From Zygnema cylindricum (lineage: Eukaryota > Streptophyta > Zygnematophyceae > Zygnematales > Zygnemataceae), in the NCBI GenBank assembly GCA_037447655.1, contig JBBHKE010003218.1, positions 74,454-105,710 of the forward strand: a stretch of DNA of 31,257 nt. The letters are read 5' to 3'. The position numbers and the translations under genes were made by a program. The notes beneath the pieces were generated by a model, which did no database searches, was not told where the DNA came from, and saw only the letters and a list, made by a program, of their open reading frames with translations. Below, one piece after another: positions 10,190 to 21,088 of this stretch (its first letter is position 1; the number at the start of each line of letters is the position of its first letter).

Positions 10190-11955
10190 CACCGTGAATC
10201 GTTATTAGCGTTAAAGGATAGTAACGGTGTATTATTTGTTGAATTACACCATTTACTTTATCATTTTCATGGCAAGTTATCTCGACTTTTTAAACCATGA
10301 AAGCTTGTAATAATATTGTAAAGATAAGACAATTGTGTCCCTTTTTATATTAAAATAAGGTTAAGAACGCAAGCCATTTTATTATCCACCACTTGTTCAA
10401 CATTTAAGTTTCATCATTCGCTGGAAAAACTATTCACCAAGGAAAAATGAGCCACTCACTTTAAATGTCGAAATGAGTTACTAAATCAAAATTCTAACTA
10501 TAATTGTTTGATTTAGGCTAAAGCCTCGTTGTGCATCAACAATTTAAGGAAAATGATTAGAATGGAGTTGTTTCTTAATAATGCCTGTTCTCCATATGTT
10601 TCGGTATATATGATAGGTAACTCACTGGCTTGTATGGATAACATATATGAATAGCACATATGAACCACATACATGGACCATATCTTTTAATGGATCCCTT
10701 CACTGTATATTTAAGTATTATGTATAAACGGTGACGATACAATGAATTATTGTGATGTGCATTTGTAGAATGTATACTTACAGTGCCCATCGTTACTAGG
10801 GTTAATTACACTAGTTTTGTCGCGACTTTTTCTAGCCCAAAATCATGAACCACATTGCCCATTGTTATTATATATACTAATTTTATTAGCGTTCATGCAA
10901 AATTATAATAAATGATATACTTTTGTGTAAGGGATGGGGCAACTTGCAGTCCATGTTATGAAATAGTGTTGCTCACACTATTTTGTGATTTTTGGCCAAA
11001 AAAAGTGGCGACCTAGCTTGTGTTATCAACTCTAGTTTCGACGAGCGGTGTAGTATTGATAATGTTATAATAACATTTACTTTAATTTGGGAGCCTCTCA
11101 ACTACTGTTAGGGAACAACCCCATGTATTTTTAACTTAGCCAACTTATTTTGTATTTTAGCAAAGATTTTGTGCACACGGTTTTCAAGTGTCCCAATGCG
11201 TAACAACGACATTATTATTTAACGTTGTGACGGTGCGAGCTATAGTGGCACCTTCGTATATTTTTAATCTTTACATGAAATGGCATTGCAACCTTGAGAC
11301 CCATGCAAACAAAAATCTGTATAAGATGCAAGTGGACACAAGTAACAATCTTGTTTTTTTTTCGCCTCGTAAAAAACTTTTGAAAAAAATTAACATGCGC
11401 GCATATGTTTTTTCTATTTGTGAAAGCGGTGTTACTTTATTTAAAATACATCGTTGACGTGTTTTAAGATAAGTTTGAAGATGATGTGACGGTGGTTCAA
11501 AAAACAAAAGACCGGAACTTGTCGAACATCCTAAATTCAAAGATGACGCAAATTGTATTCAACATGTTTGTTATTTTTTCGTACGGTTGTAACTTTAGGA
11601 GTACAACGCTAAGTTTTGTAGGAAAAGGACACAAAAAAAACCCTTATTTAACCACATGGGTGTATCCTAAATCATTTGATATTTGGTTCATAAAAATGAT
11701 TGTGTACGAGAAGTCTGTCTCTAATAACGTCTATGTGATAATATCTACAACGCTTCTACCATATGGATTCAGATACCCGCCCATTTCGAAATACAATCAT
11801 TTTAAAATAAGTGCGTTTATACAACATGATAAACTTGCACAAATCAACGCAGATTTTTTGTCGTGTAAAGTTTCGAGTTTCTTAAATTTAGGTCGTTAAC
11901 GAAATTTATGCACTTTATGCGAGTGCAAATCGAGATATTTGGGTGGTGGGAGATA
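10190..11955. other. Anonymous AT-rich DNA between LTR insertions
   Basis: No LTR, coding or inverted-repeat signature recognised. The longest plus-strand frames (11188-11457, 11486-11899) show no motif and composition typical of chance. A 15-mer TGCCCATCGTTACTA near 10788 recurs inverted near 30672, hinting at a dispersed repeat. Confidence 0.4.
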
Positions 11956-12001
11956 ACTAGTGTTGATATTTGAGTATTTTCTAGGTCTGTATTATAATAG
12001 G

Positions 12002-13037
12002 TGCAATTCTGTGTCCTCCATTGGACTACAGAATACAGGAAGCTATAGATAGTTGTTAACTAGCCCACTTTAACCCACAGCCACTGCTGGCCAGGTAATC
12101 AAGCTGACAATCTGAATGCACCCTTGTGCAATGTGGGCTCCCCTGAGTCCGTAGGAAAAAGAATCTCTGAAAACGCCCAACCAGGCGATAAGTTATGAGG
12201 CAGTAAAAATGACAATTTGTACAAACTCTCAAAGGGAGAGGTGACTACCTACCAAAATTTTCTAAGTCTTGATTCTCTCTAATAACTTCTATCTATTGAA
12301 GTACGGACCAATCAGATTACTGTACCGTACAAAAAGATACTACTGCCGGTGTACCTTTTGTACGGCCTATGTACGACAAGGCTATTAAGCGGACGCGTGT
12401 CCGCATTTCACTCGTCCGTACGTTCCTCGGAATTCCTATGACCAAATGTCATCTTTCCACGTGGCTCTAGGTCATGCCACGTCACAAAACGCCAAAGTGA
12501 CCACTCCGGGATTTCGGCGATGATGTGCGCCGTTGGATTTTATGCGAAACGCAATCTTAGCCGTAATAAATACTTGCGCGGCATTTGTTTCGCTGTCGAA
12601 ACAAAATGCGTGGTATCCGTTTTGAATTACTATCGTACGACGTACTTTCTAAAACTGAATCTATGTACGCCGTAAACAGTTGTAGTTAAATGGATTTAAT
12701 TCACCCGAACTATATATATATCTATCACATACCATAGCACTTAGCATTGGTCCTAGTCTATTAGGATAAAGCTGACCGCTACCGGTCACCTTGACGAACT
12801 GTAGGTACCAGTATCAAATCTCTAGTCCGTCAAGTATATTTTTAGTAACCTACTAAAAATAGCTGCCTGTTGAACCAAGGCAGCCATAGATCAACCACCC
12901 TGTATAACCTTTAGTGACTACAACAAGTACGGGGGCTAGAGAGCGGAGGTGGAGGCAGGTTGTCCGTCCTTTTCTTTTCCTTTTATACAAACATTTTTAA
13001 ACCTTGAAAATACTCTAGAAATCGATAAATTTCAACA
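12002..13037 (-). repeat. 3' LTR of element 2
   Basis: On minus it begins TGTTGAAATTTATCG (13037) and ends CAGAATTGCA (12002). About 97% identical by eye to the 5' LTR, but differences cluster in both outer parts while the middle (about 12150-12830) has only about three. Confidence 0.9.
12750..12834 (+). other. Antisense tRNA-like module in element 2 3' LTR
   Basis: Opposite to the LTR sense. An A-box-like TAGGATAAAGCTGACCGC is followed by CTACCGG and a B-box-like GTATCAAATC (12810-12819), enclosed by CTTGACG/CGTCAAG. The 5' LTR has the same module at 18490-18575. Confidence 0.6.
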
Positions 13038-13049
13038 CTTTATTATTTT

Positions 13050-13508
13050 CTAGTCTAATTTTATTTTTTCTTTCAACCCGCATTTTTCCCGACAAAATTT
13101 TAATTTAGGAGAGGGCACAGGTTTGGTCATCATGTCAGCCACCATTTCTTCATCAGGTCTATACACAAGATTTAAAATTTTATTTTCAACTTTTTCTCTT
13201 ACGAAGCTTAATCTTATGTCCATATGTTTTGCTTTGAAATGGTGTTTTTGATTGGCTGAAATTGCCATAGCAGCTTGATTATCACAAAAGATTTCATGCA
13301 CTCCCTCCTTCATATATCCCAGTTCTTGCAATAATGACTTCACCCACATTAGTTCTTTTACAGCAGAACAAGACGCCATATACTCAGCCTCCATAGTAGA
13401 CTGAGCGACCACCTTTTGTTGCTTACTGCTCCAACAGCAAGCACCTTCCCCCACATACAAAACATATCTAGAAGTGCATCTTCTCAAAGGTGCATCCCCA
13501 TAACTGGC
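13050..13508 (-). pseudogene. RNase H C-terminal part of element 2
   Basis: The frame from 13508 reads SYGDAPLRRCTSRYVLYVGEGACCW, STMEAEYMA, CDNQAAMAIS, HFKAKHMDIRLSFVREKV and ends in MMTKPVPSPKLKFCREKCGLK, the standard copia RNase H with the catalytic E (MEAEY) and D (CDNQ) intact. The N-terminal SDAS portion lies upstream at about 13738-13760, separated by the 229-bp insertion that puts a stop in the frame. Confidence 0.9.
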
Positions 13509-13737
13509 TGTTGATTTCCGTGAAATTCGGGATCCGGTATGTCCCATACTAGGGAAAAGTGAGCCGGCCAGGGCTCGAACTTGGGACCTTTGACTTGAGC
13601 TGTCAGCGCACTAACCACTGTGCCACCAGCTCGATGTAGAGCCTGGCGGGTCCGTACCTATTTATTTTAGGCGGGTTCAAGTGTGACGTATCACATTCTA
13701 CCCCGTATTGAACCGGCATTCACGTGCCAATCCAACA
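13509..13737 (+). mobile_element. 229-bp mini solo LTR carrying an antisense tRNA-like sequence
   Basis: It interrupts the RNase H motif SDAS|YGD and is flanked by a perfect duplication CTGGC (13504-13508 and 13738-13742). Ends are TGTTG...CAACA. On minus it contains a tRNA-like stretch (about 13573-13653): TGGCACAGTGGTTAGTGCGC as A-box and D-arm, then AAGTTCGAGCCCTGG as B-box and T-arm with the seven-base loop TTCGAGC. A CTATTTATTTTAGG box follows in plus sense. Size and ends match solo LTRs of TRIM or SMART elements; a SINE is less likely because of the TG...CA ends and 5-bp duplication and the absence of an A-rich tail. Confidence 0.75.
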
Positions 13738-14669
13738 CTGGCATCACTCCTAGTGGTGATATCAGTGTGCTCCCCTCCCAAATGCAACCATAATTTTCTG
13801 GTTCCAACCAGATATCTCATGACTCTCTTGGCTGCCTCCCAATCTCTATTTCTAGGATCGTTGAGACTCCTACTGAGGACTCCTACTGCTGCCGCTATGT
13901 CTGGCCTTGTACAGTTCATAAAGTAGATCAAACTTCCTACGACCTGTCTGTAAGGAATAGACTTCATAAACTCTCTCTCCTCTGGACTCATCTGATCATC
14001 TAAGATTATCACTCCTCCTTCTACACTCCTATCACTTACTTTTTTGAAGTCCATGGGAGTGGTACAACTATTAGTTTTCTCCATTTAAAATTTCTCAAGC
14101 ATATTTCCTATTGCTTCTTTCTGAGTGAGTCTTATGATCTTTTTACCCCTATCTCTTTCCATTTGAATTCCCAAAATATATCTTGCCTCCCCTAAATCTT
14201 TCATGTCAAATCTGCTTCTAAGATATTTCTTCAACTTATTGATCTTTTCCAAAGACTTACTTAACACCAGCAATTCATCCACATAAATTTCAATAAAGAC
14301 CACACTATTCTCATCCTCAAACATATAGATAGAATGGTTAGAGCTGATCCTGATATATCCTAGACCAGTAAAAAACTCATCTAGTTTCTTATTCCACTGT
14401 CGTGGAGCCTACTTAAGTCCATATAAGGATTTTATGAGCCTGCAGACTTTACTCTCTTCTCCATTCTCCACAAATCCCTCTAGTTGCCTCATTAAGATTT
14501 CTTCCTCTAACTCACCATTGAGGAAGGCAGTCTTAATGTCCATCTGATGAATTTCCATGTCTTCCGCTGCTGCTAGACTGAGGAGAATACTGACTGATGG
14601 GAAACGAACAACTGGGGCGAATGTCTCCTCATAGTCAATCCCCTCCTTTTGGGTGAAAACCTTTGCCAC
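13738..14669 (-). pseudogene. Reverse transcriptase of element 2 and RNase H N-terminus
   Basis: Begins FTQKEGIDYEETFAPVVR, continues with MDIKTAFLNGELEEEI (first catalytic Asp) and LIKSLYGLK, all copia RT hallmarks. A TAG then interrupts before APRQWNKKLDEF. The second catalytic box reads YVDELLV where active copia RT has YVDDLLV, so the second Asp is Glu. DMKDLGEARYILGIQMERD follows, a TAA at about 14085-14087, then the RNase H lead-in YRQVVGSLIYFMNCTRPDIA and TRSDAS, cut by the mini-LTR. Not functional. Confidence 0.9.
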
Positions 14670-16347
14670 TTAACGAGCCTTATATCTTTTGATGGTATTG
14701 TGAGGGTTTAGTTTTAGTTTAAAGACCCATTTACACCCAATAGGTTTTTCTGTCTGGAGGGCATTCCGCTAGTTCCCAGGTATTTGCTTCCATGATGGAA
14801 GCCATTTCATCATTTATGGCCCTGATCCATCTGTCCTTTTCTGGACTGTTCACTGCCTCCAAGTATGACTGAGGCTCATCAGGATGTGATAGCTTAGTTA
14901 CCTTATGAGCCGCCAGTTTCTCTTGTAGCCTTTTGCTGCTCCTTCTCCCCCCTTCAAAATCTGGAGCCAGAATAAAGGGAAGTCTTGGGTTCCTCCTTAG
15001 TGTCTCATTAGCTCCCCTATTCATGGAAGATGGTTCTGATTCCTCCTCTCCTGTCTCCTCGAAATCCATGGGAATATGTGGGGTATCTGGTAGCTCTCCT
15101 GTATCTTGGATCTCCCCTGAATCTGCAATCACGGTATCACTCATGTCCTTTTCGGGAAAAACAGAGTTCTCCTCACTCTCGGACTCAAACCTGATTCTTA
15201 TCTTCTTAGTATATTTAAAGGGGTCAATTGACTTTCCTTCATCCATGACAACTAGGTGTTTTACCAGAATGATATCTTGCTTTGCTAAGTCATAAACTCT
15301 ATATCCCTTAACATCCTCATCATATCCCACAAAATATCCAGGTTTTCCCTTAGCATCAAGTTTCCAGTTTTTCTTATCCGTATCTAGACTGTAAACTTGA
15401 CTACCAAAAACTTTAAGGTGAGAGATATCTGGTTTGTTGTTTTGGAAAGCTTTAGTCCTCTCTATGCCTCGAGTGTGAGGGAGAGAGAGTTTCACGACTT
15501 AGCATATGATGACTACACCGGCATCCTCATCGTCTTCGGTTCCGGCTGTTGTCTCAGAACAACATGGTTTTCTTCCAACCCATCTCTCATAAGGTGTCAT
15601 ACCTTTGACTGTTGATGTGAGGACTCTATTTTTAATGTAATTGGCACAGTTCATGGCTTCTGCCCAAAATCTCTTTCCTATTTTCTTGTCACCCAACATA
15701 CTGCATACACTATCTCGTAGTGTTCGGTTTAGCCTTTCTGCTACACCATTTTGTTCCGGATTATGTGGTACAGTTTTCTAGTGTTGAACTCCCTCATCTC
15801 TTAAGTATTCCTCAAATTGGTTAGAGGTATACTCTCCCCCATTATCACTCGTTATTCTCTTAATGAGGGTTCCATGCAACTTCTCACTCCAGGCTTTGTA
15901 TTCTTTGAAGTAAGTTGGTGTTTCTGACTTTGTTTTTAGAAAATAAACTCTAGAGTATCTAGACCAATCATCAGTGATTGTCAACATATATCTTTTCCCT
16001 CCAACTGAGGGTACCCTTGCTGGTCCCCAGATATCTGTGTGGATCAAATCTAATACTTTTTCACCCCTATATGTGGCGGCTTTAGGAATAGGAAGTCTGT
16101 GAGTTTTTCTTTGGGCACAACCACGACAATCATCCACCATTTCATTATCAATGAACTGAATGCCTTCTACCACCCCCTTTTTCTTCATCTCCCTCAACCT
16201 ATCAAAATGCTCATGCCCCAACCGCTTATGCCAAATCATCAATTTTGGGACACCAACATAGTAAGCATTCTTCTTTTCATTACTCACGTTAAAGCCTAAA
16301 CATTCCTTGGCTACCTTTATCTGCAGTGAAGTAAACTTCATCTCCAT
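14670..16347 (-). pseudogene. Integrase and integrase-RT linker of element 2
   Basis: The zinc-binding part (HKRLGHEHFDRLR, then CRGCAQRKTHR) is followed by catalytic core residues in HTDIWGP and SDNGGEY and, after an in-frame TAG near 15778, the catalytic Glu in VAERLNRTLRD. Core continues MTPYERWVGRKP, where a 130-bp insertion splits it from NKPDISHLKVFGSQVY. The linker shows an acidic low-complexity region, then SYLEAVNSPEKDRWIRAINDEMASI and, after a frameshift near 14750, KPIGCKWVFKLK, ending with a stop just before VAKVFTQKEG. Integrase would insert the cDNA with 5-bp duplications, as seen throughout the window. Confidence 0.9.
15435..15564. mobile_element. 130-bp LTR-like insertion in integrase
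   Basis: It separates GRKP from KPDISHLKVFG in the integrase and is flanked by TGGTT at 15430-15434 and 15565-15569. Termini are TGTTGTT and AACAACA, a 7-bp inverted repeat. There is no coding, tRNA-like or TATA signal. Size and 5-bp duplication fit a solo LTR of a SMART-type miniature element; orientation is unclear. Confidence 0.7.
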
Positions 16348-17762
16348 ACTTGGCTGTAAAAACTACCTTTCAAGTGAAAGTATCAAACTCTTTGTCATCT
16401 AACACAGATGTAGAAACAAGATTTTTACTCAGCTGAGGAATATAAAGCACATCTGAGAAAGTGAGAATAGAAGTCTTACCCCCCACTAAAACTTTCAGGT
16501 CAACTGATCCCACTAGATCTGTAATAAAATTCTCCCATCCCCATACTCTATTTCTACAGTAGGGATTTTCCTTAGCTTAGTGAAGAGGTCCTTGTCACGA
16601 CACATATGCATAGATGCACCTGAGTCGATGATCCATCCTTGCTGTGGAGCTTCTCGAATTGATCTAAGGGCACACTTTTGTCTCCGAGGGATCTCCTTCT
16701 CCTCCAAACTCTTGTCAAGAAGAAGCTCCCCATCCTCCTCAGAGTCCTCGGTGTCTCCTGTCACCTTTTTGACCAAAAGTGCCTTTTTCTTCCCTCCGGA
16801 AGAACCCCTTCCTTGGTTCTCTCTGAGCCTCAACTCCGCCAGCTTGGCACAATCCGCAATGAAGTGCCCTGGCTTTTTACAAAAATGACATAGGCCCTTT
16901 GGGGGCCTCGGTCCTCCAAGTTGGACTCTTTCTCCTTTGTATGGTTTTTTGGTTCCGCTCTCCACCTGTCCCCTCCGCCGGCTAGAGCTTGAACACTCTT
17001 TCCACCTCCTCTGATCTCCATGGTATTTTCCTGCACAAGTATCATCCTGACCACTGTGTTCCACTTCCATGAACTATCGATCATTTCTTGTATTCGGTAC
17101 ACTAAGTTCTCATACTCGTATGGTAACTTCATGATGAGAGTGTTTACTTTCATTTTCATTGTGCCTGTCCAACCAGCACTTTCCATCTCCATATACAAAT
17201 AAGAAAGATCATTGCAATAATTTAACATCTTTCCTCCTTTGTACGTGTAACTCACTAGCTTTTGCTCAGCCAACTGGAGCTCCTGAATGGTACCAGCTCT
17301 ATAGATCTCCACCAAACTTTCCCACAACTCCTCGGCCTTGTAAATATTAAAGTGAGAGGTGGCCAATGCTCGAGTGAGATGCCTTAGAATGAAGTTCTTG
17401 GCAACCATGTTTATGTCTTCCCACATTTGAACATCGTTCTCCACTGTCTTCACGGCCGCCGCTCCTGGTGCCATGGCAATAGGGGTGAGGGGTGTCTCCT
17501 TCCCTTTCCCCTTTTCGGACACACTGCTGTCTCCATCATCTGCCTCCTCCGCGGAAGCAGTCGCTGCTGCAGAAAACCTTACTCCTCCAAATCCTGGCGG
17601 AGTTCCCGAAGGTGGACGTTTCACTTGTCCACTGACGATACCCCAGTATCGTTTTTCACACAAAGCTCCCATCATCATGGCTTCCCAATAGATGAACCCA
17701 GATCCATTGAAAGTGGGCACCCTAGAGGGTGGGCCCATAACCTGGAATTCTGTGTCCTCCAT
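16348..17762 (-). pseudogene. gag: Gag and protease of element 2
   Basis: Starts at ATG 17762 inside the LTR-terminal hairpin and reads MEDTEFQVMGPPSRVPTF across LTR end and primer site. Copia gag features follow: WESLVEIYRAGT, YKGGKMLNYCNDL, KLPYEYENLVYRIQ. A frameshift near 16950-17000 moves the reading to the frame holding the zinc knuckle CHFCKKPGHFIADC and, after an acidic stretch, RRQKCALRSI and the aspartic protease site WIIDSGASMHM. Another frameshift near 16513 leads to VLYIPQLSKNLVSTSVL, and a TGA near 16370 ends it before the integrase. The shift between gag halves lies in low-complexity sequence and is more likely decay than programmed frameshifting. Confidence 0.9.
17730..17742 (-). 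other. Half-tRNA(iMet) primer binding site of element 2
   Basis: Minus strand GGTTATGGGCCCA immediately after the LTR terminal CA (17743). It is complementary to the initiator tRNA-Met around the anticodon loop, as used by Drosophila copia and yeast Ty5-type elements, not to the tRNA 3' end used by most plant copia elements (TGGTATCAGAGC is absent). Confidence 0.85.
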
Positions 17763-18779
17763 TGGACTACAGAATACAGGAAGCCTCTAGATAGTTGTTA
17801 ACTAGCCCACTTTAACCCACAGCCATTGCTGGCCAGGTAATCAAGCTAACAATCTCAATGCACTCTTGTGCAGCCTGGACTCCCCTGAGTCCGTAGGAAA
17901 AAGAATCTCTGAAAACGCCCAACCAGGCGATAAGTTATGAGGCAGTAAAAATGACAATTTGTACAAACTCTCAAAGGGAGAGGTGACTACCTACCAAAAT
18001 TTTCTAAGTCTTGATTCTCTCTAATAACTTCTATCTATTGAAGTACGGACCAATCAGATTACTGTACCGTACAAAAAGATACTACTGCCGGTGTACCTTT
18101 TGTACGGCCTATGTACAACAAGGCTATTAAGCGGACGCGTGTCCGCATTTCACTCGTCCGTACGTTCCTCGGAATTCCTATGACCAAATGTCATCTTTCC
18201 ACGTGGCTCTAGGTCATGCCACGTCACAAAACGCCAAAGTGACCACTCCGGGATTTCGGCGATGATGTGCGCCGTTGGATTTTATGCGAAACGCAATCTT
18301 AGCCGTAATAAATACTTGTGCGGCATTTGTTTCGCTGTCGAAACAAAATGCGTGGTATCCGTTTTGAATTACTATCGTACGACGTACTTTCTAAAACTGA
18401 ATCTATGTACGCCGTAAACAGTTGTAGTTAAATGGATTTAATTCACCCGAACTATATATATATCTATCACATACCATATCACTTAGCATTGGTCCTAGTC
18501 TATTAGGATAAAGCTGACCGCTACCGGTCACCTTGACGAACTGTAGGTACCAGTATCAAATCTCTAGTCCGTCAAGTATATTTTTAGTAACTTACTAAAA
18601 TTAGCTGCCTCTTGAACCAAGGCAGCCATGGATCAACCACCCTCTCTAACCTTCAGTGACTATAACAAGTATTGGGGGCTAGAGAGCGGAGGTGGAGGCA
18701 GGTTGTCCGTCCTTTTTTTTCCTTTTATACAAACATATTTAAACCTAGAAAATACTCTAGAAATCTATAAATTTCAACA
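17743..18779 (-). repeat. 5' LTR of element 2
   Basis: Minus sense begins TGTTGAAATTTATAG and ends GAATTCCA. Leader hairpins on minus are GGACTC-AGGG-GAGTCC (17877-17892), TGCAC-AAGA-GTGCA (17859-17872), CGCC/GGCG near 17920 and GCCA/TGGC near 17825. The terminal hairpin (17748-17774) pairs TTCTGT with ACAGAA and GTCC with GGAC around loop AATGGA with the gag ATG. ACGTGGC-type boxes lie near 18200-18230. The TATA box is degenerate (TTGTACAAATT). Confidence 0.9.
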
Positions 18780-19928
18780 ATAAGAAAAAGGTAGAGGCGG
18801 TCTACCTCTAACTCCCTTTACCAAGCCCCCACACTTGTTGTAGTCACTGAAGGCTGGGTAGGGTGATAGAGCCAAGGTTGCCTAAAACTTTGTAGCAAGC
18901 AAGTAGCAGAAAATAGATGGGTTTACCAAAAGTATTGATGGACCCTAGAATTTATCCTGGAACCTGCCGTCCATCAATGTAGTCGTTAGCTTTGTCCGTT
19001 TAGTCGAGGACTAGTGCTAGGACATATACGGTTTGATAATTATATAAATATGTACGCGTAGACGAATTCATTTAACGGCGCATATAGATCCTTAGTAAAT
19101 AGAAACAGTTTAGAGTAGTACGGTTTACGCGAAACTAATACCGCGCATTTGTTTCAACGGCGAAACAAATAACGCGCACTTATTTTCGACGGGTAAGAAT
19201 GAATACCGGATTTAATCGACAGCCGTGGTGCTAGCCGAGATTTCGGAATGGCGCCTTGGCGTTTTCTGATGCCGCCACTCCAAATGACACGTGGAAATGC
19301 GCTGGAGGATTGCGAAATCTCCGGAGCGCAAGATAACAAGTTTGGATGTGACATTTGTCACCCGTATGGTCTTGCCGTACAGTTGCCGTACAGAAAGTAC
19401 TCCGACGCCTGTTTTTTTATGTACGGTATAGTCCTGTGATTGTCGCCATACTTCAGTAGAAGGGGTTTAGAGAGGGACTAGGACTTAGAATATTTCTGGT
19501 AGGTAGCTGACTCTCCTAGACAGCACCTTGTATAAATGGCAAACTTTGGCCAGCCATAACTATCAATGCAATTGACCATTTTTAGTGATTCTTTTTGCTG
19601 CGGACTCAAGGGAGTCCATGCTACACAAGGGTGTAGTCGGTCAGAGTTTTTGCCTGCCTGGGTGGCTGTATTTCTAAGGGAAAGTCAAAATGGGTGAATG
19701 TGTCCACATCTCATATTCTAACTTTGCATTCTGTGGTGGAACTGAGCACACAGAAAGTCTTATTTCACAAGGGTGAAGTTGTAATGGGGTTCTGATTGTC
19801 AAGGGGTCAATCATTTGGGTTTATATCAAGTTGGAGTCGGCACTATCTAGATTAGCTTCCTTTGGACCTGCGAATTCTGTGTGGCAATGGAGCCCATAGA
19901 ATTTCAACTAGCCACGTAGATGGGGAAG

Positions 19929-20934
19929 TGCAATTCTGTGTCTTCCATTGGACCACAGAATATAGGAAGCCTCTACATAGTATTTAACTAACCCACTTCA
20001 AGCCACAACCAATGCTGTCCTGGAAGGCAAAATGACAGTTTGACTACACCCCATTGCCGTCTGGACTCCCCTGAGTCAGTAGCAAAAAGAATCACTAAAA
20101 ACGGCCAACCAGCTGATAAGTTATGAGCCAGCAAAAATGCCAATTTATACAAAGCTCTCTTAGAGAGAGGTGACTATCTACCAAAATTTCCTAAGTCCTA
20201 AACCTCTCTCACAACCCCTCTCTACTGAAGTACGAACAAACCATATTACTGTAAAGTACATAAAGGTACTACGGCCGATGTCCTTTTTGTACGGTTGGTG
20301 TACGACAAGGCTGCTGAGTGGATGCGTGTCACTTTTCCACTCGTTCGTATATTCTCCGGAATTTTCGCGACTGAATGTCATCCTTCCACGCGGCGCCACG
20401 TCATGCGACGTCCATAAAATCCAAAGTGACCATTCCACGATTTTGGCGATGATTTGCGCCGTCGGATTAAATCCGACATTGAATATCGACTGTTTAAAAC
20501 AAATGTCCGTTTCATTTGTTTTGTGCGAAATGACGTTCGCACTAAACCTTAACAAGTTCTATGTCCGTTCGTCCATATTACAGCTAAATGGTTTTTGTAT
20601 TATACAATATTTTACAAAATAATGAAACCCTATATCTCCTAACGGACTTCTACGACAGACTGGTTAGAGCTAACTGCTACGCCGCGCTCTGTCGGTCGGG
20701 GGTTCGAGTCGTGCCAAACTCAACCTTTAGTTGAGAGTGACTTAAGTCACTCTTTATTCCTTCCTATGGAGCTGAGGCAGCCATGGCTCTATCGCTCACT
20801 CTCTCCTTCAGTGACTACAACAAATATGGGGGCAAGAGAGAAGAGATGGAGGCAGGCTGCCTACATTTCCTTTATATGTTTTCGCTAATTAGTTTTAGAC
20901 CTAGAAAATACAACAAAAACTACTTATTTTAACA
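19929..20934 (-). mobile_element. Solo LTR, minus orientation
   Basis: 1006 bp with a perfect duplication GGAAG at 19924-19928 and 20935-20939. On minus it starts TGTTAAAATAAG and ends CAGAATTGCA. The terminal hairpin pairs TTCTGT/ACAGAA and GTC/GAC around CAATGGAA. GACTC-AGGG-GAGTC is kept; the next hairpin is decayed. Its U3 carries the best B-box in the window. Confidence 0.9.
20650..20715 (+). other. tRNA-like sequence antisense to the solo LTR
   Basis: CTGGTTAGAGC (ends 20670) resembles tRNA D-arm and A-box, and GGTTCGAGTC (20701-20710) matches the pol III B-box consensus. The spacing of about 30 nt is right for an internal pol III promoter. The anticodon and acceptor stems do not form properly, so this is a tRNA-derived or tRNA-mimicking promoter rather than a tRNA gene. 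Confidence 0.7.
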
Positions 20935-21088
20935 GGAAGTAGATTGAAAGAGAGAGAGTAAGAGTGAGGCATGCCACTGATTACAATAGTGGGGGTGTGA
21001 ACAAGGAAAAGAGAAAGGGATGTATGCAGCCGCGGAAAGTTAGACAAAAGGAAAGAGGAATGGCATGAAATTTACTTGTTGTGTACAA

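Larger units (their letters stand above)
12002..18779 (-). mobile_element. Element 2: full-length Ty1/copia retrotransposon, inactivated
   Basis: On the minus strand: 5' LTR (17743-18779), half-tRNA primer site, gag-protease, integrase, reverse transcriptase, RNase H in copia order, purine-rich tract, 3' LTR (12002-13037). The host LTR is duplicated as ATAGG (11997-12001) and ATAAG (18780-18784), 4 of 5. Coding is interrupted by several stops and frameshifts and by two tiny LTR-like insertions. It is the only element in the window with a complete domain set and is the likely ancestor type of element 1. Confidence 0.95.
11961..19906 (+). mobile_element. Solo LTR split by the insertion of element 2
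   Basis: The first 41 bp (TGTTGATATTTGAGTATTTT ...) lie at 11961-12001 and the rest at 18780-19906, ending ATAGAATTTCA. The joined LTR is flanked by ACTAG at 11956-11960 and 19907-19911, a perfect 5-bp duplication across the nested insertion. The right part has the U3 block (GTAGTCACT near 18840), an antisense tRNA-like module (18934-19015) enclosed by TTGATGGAC/GTCCATCAA, TATAAATG (19531), and hairpins GACTC-AAGG-GAGTC, CTACAC-AAGG-GTGTAG and TTCAC-AAGG-GTGAA (19606-19780). Confidence 0.9.

Noticed and set aside
11188-11899. Two plus-strand frames as a host gene
   Set aside because: No motif, no splice context, composition like neighbouring non-coding DNA.
16900-17070. Programmed ribosomal frameshift between gag halves of element 2
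   Set aside because: No slippery site and stimulator evident; other frameshifts and stops nearby point to decay.
18780-19906. 5S rRNA insert as in Cassandra LTRs
   Set aside because: No match to the 5S internal promoter; the embedded RNA-like part is tRNA-like.
20650-20715. Genuine tRNA gene
   Set aside because: A-box and B-box are present but anticodon and acceptor stems do not form and the homologous sequence recurs inside LTRs.
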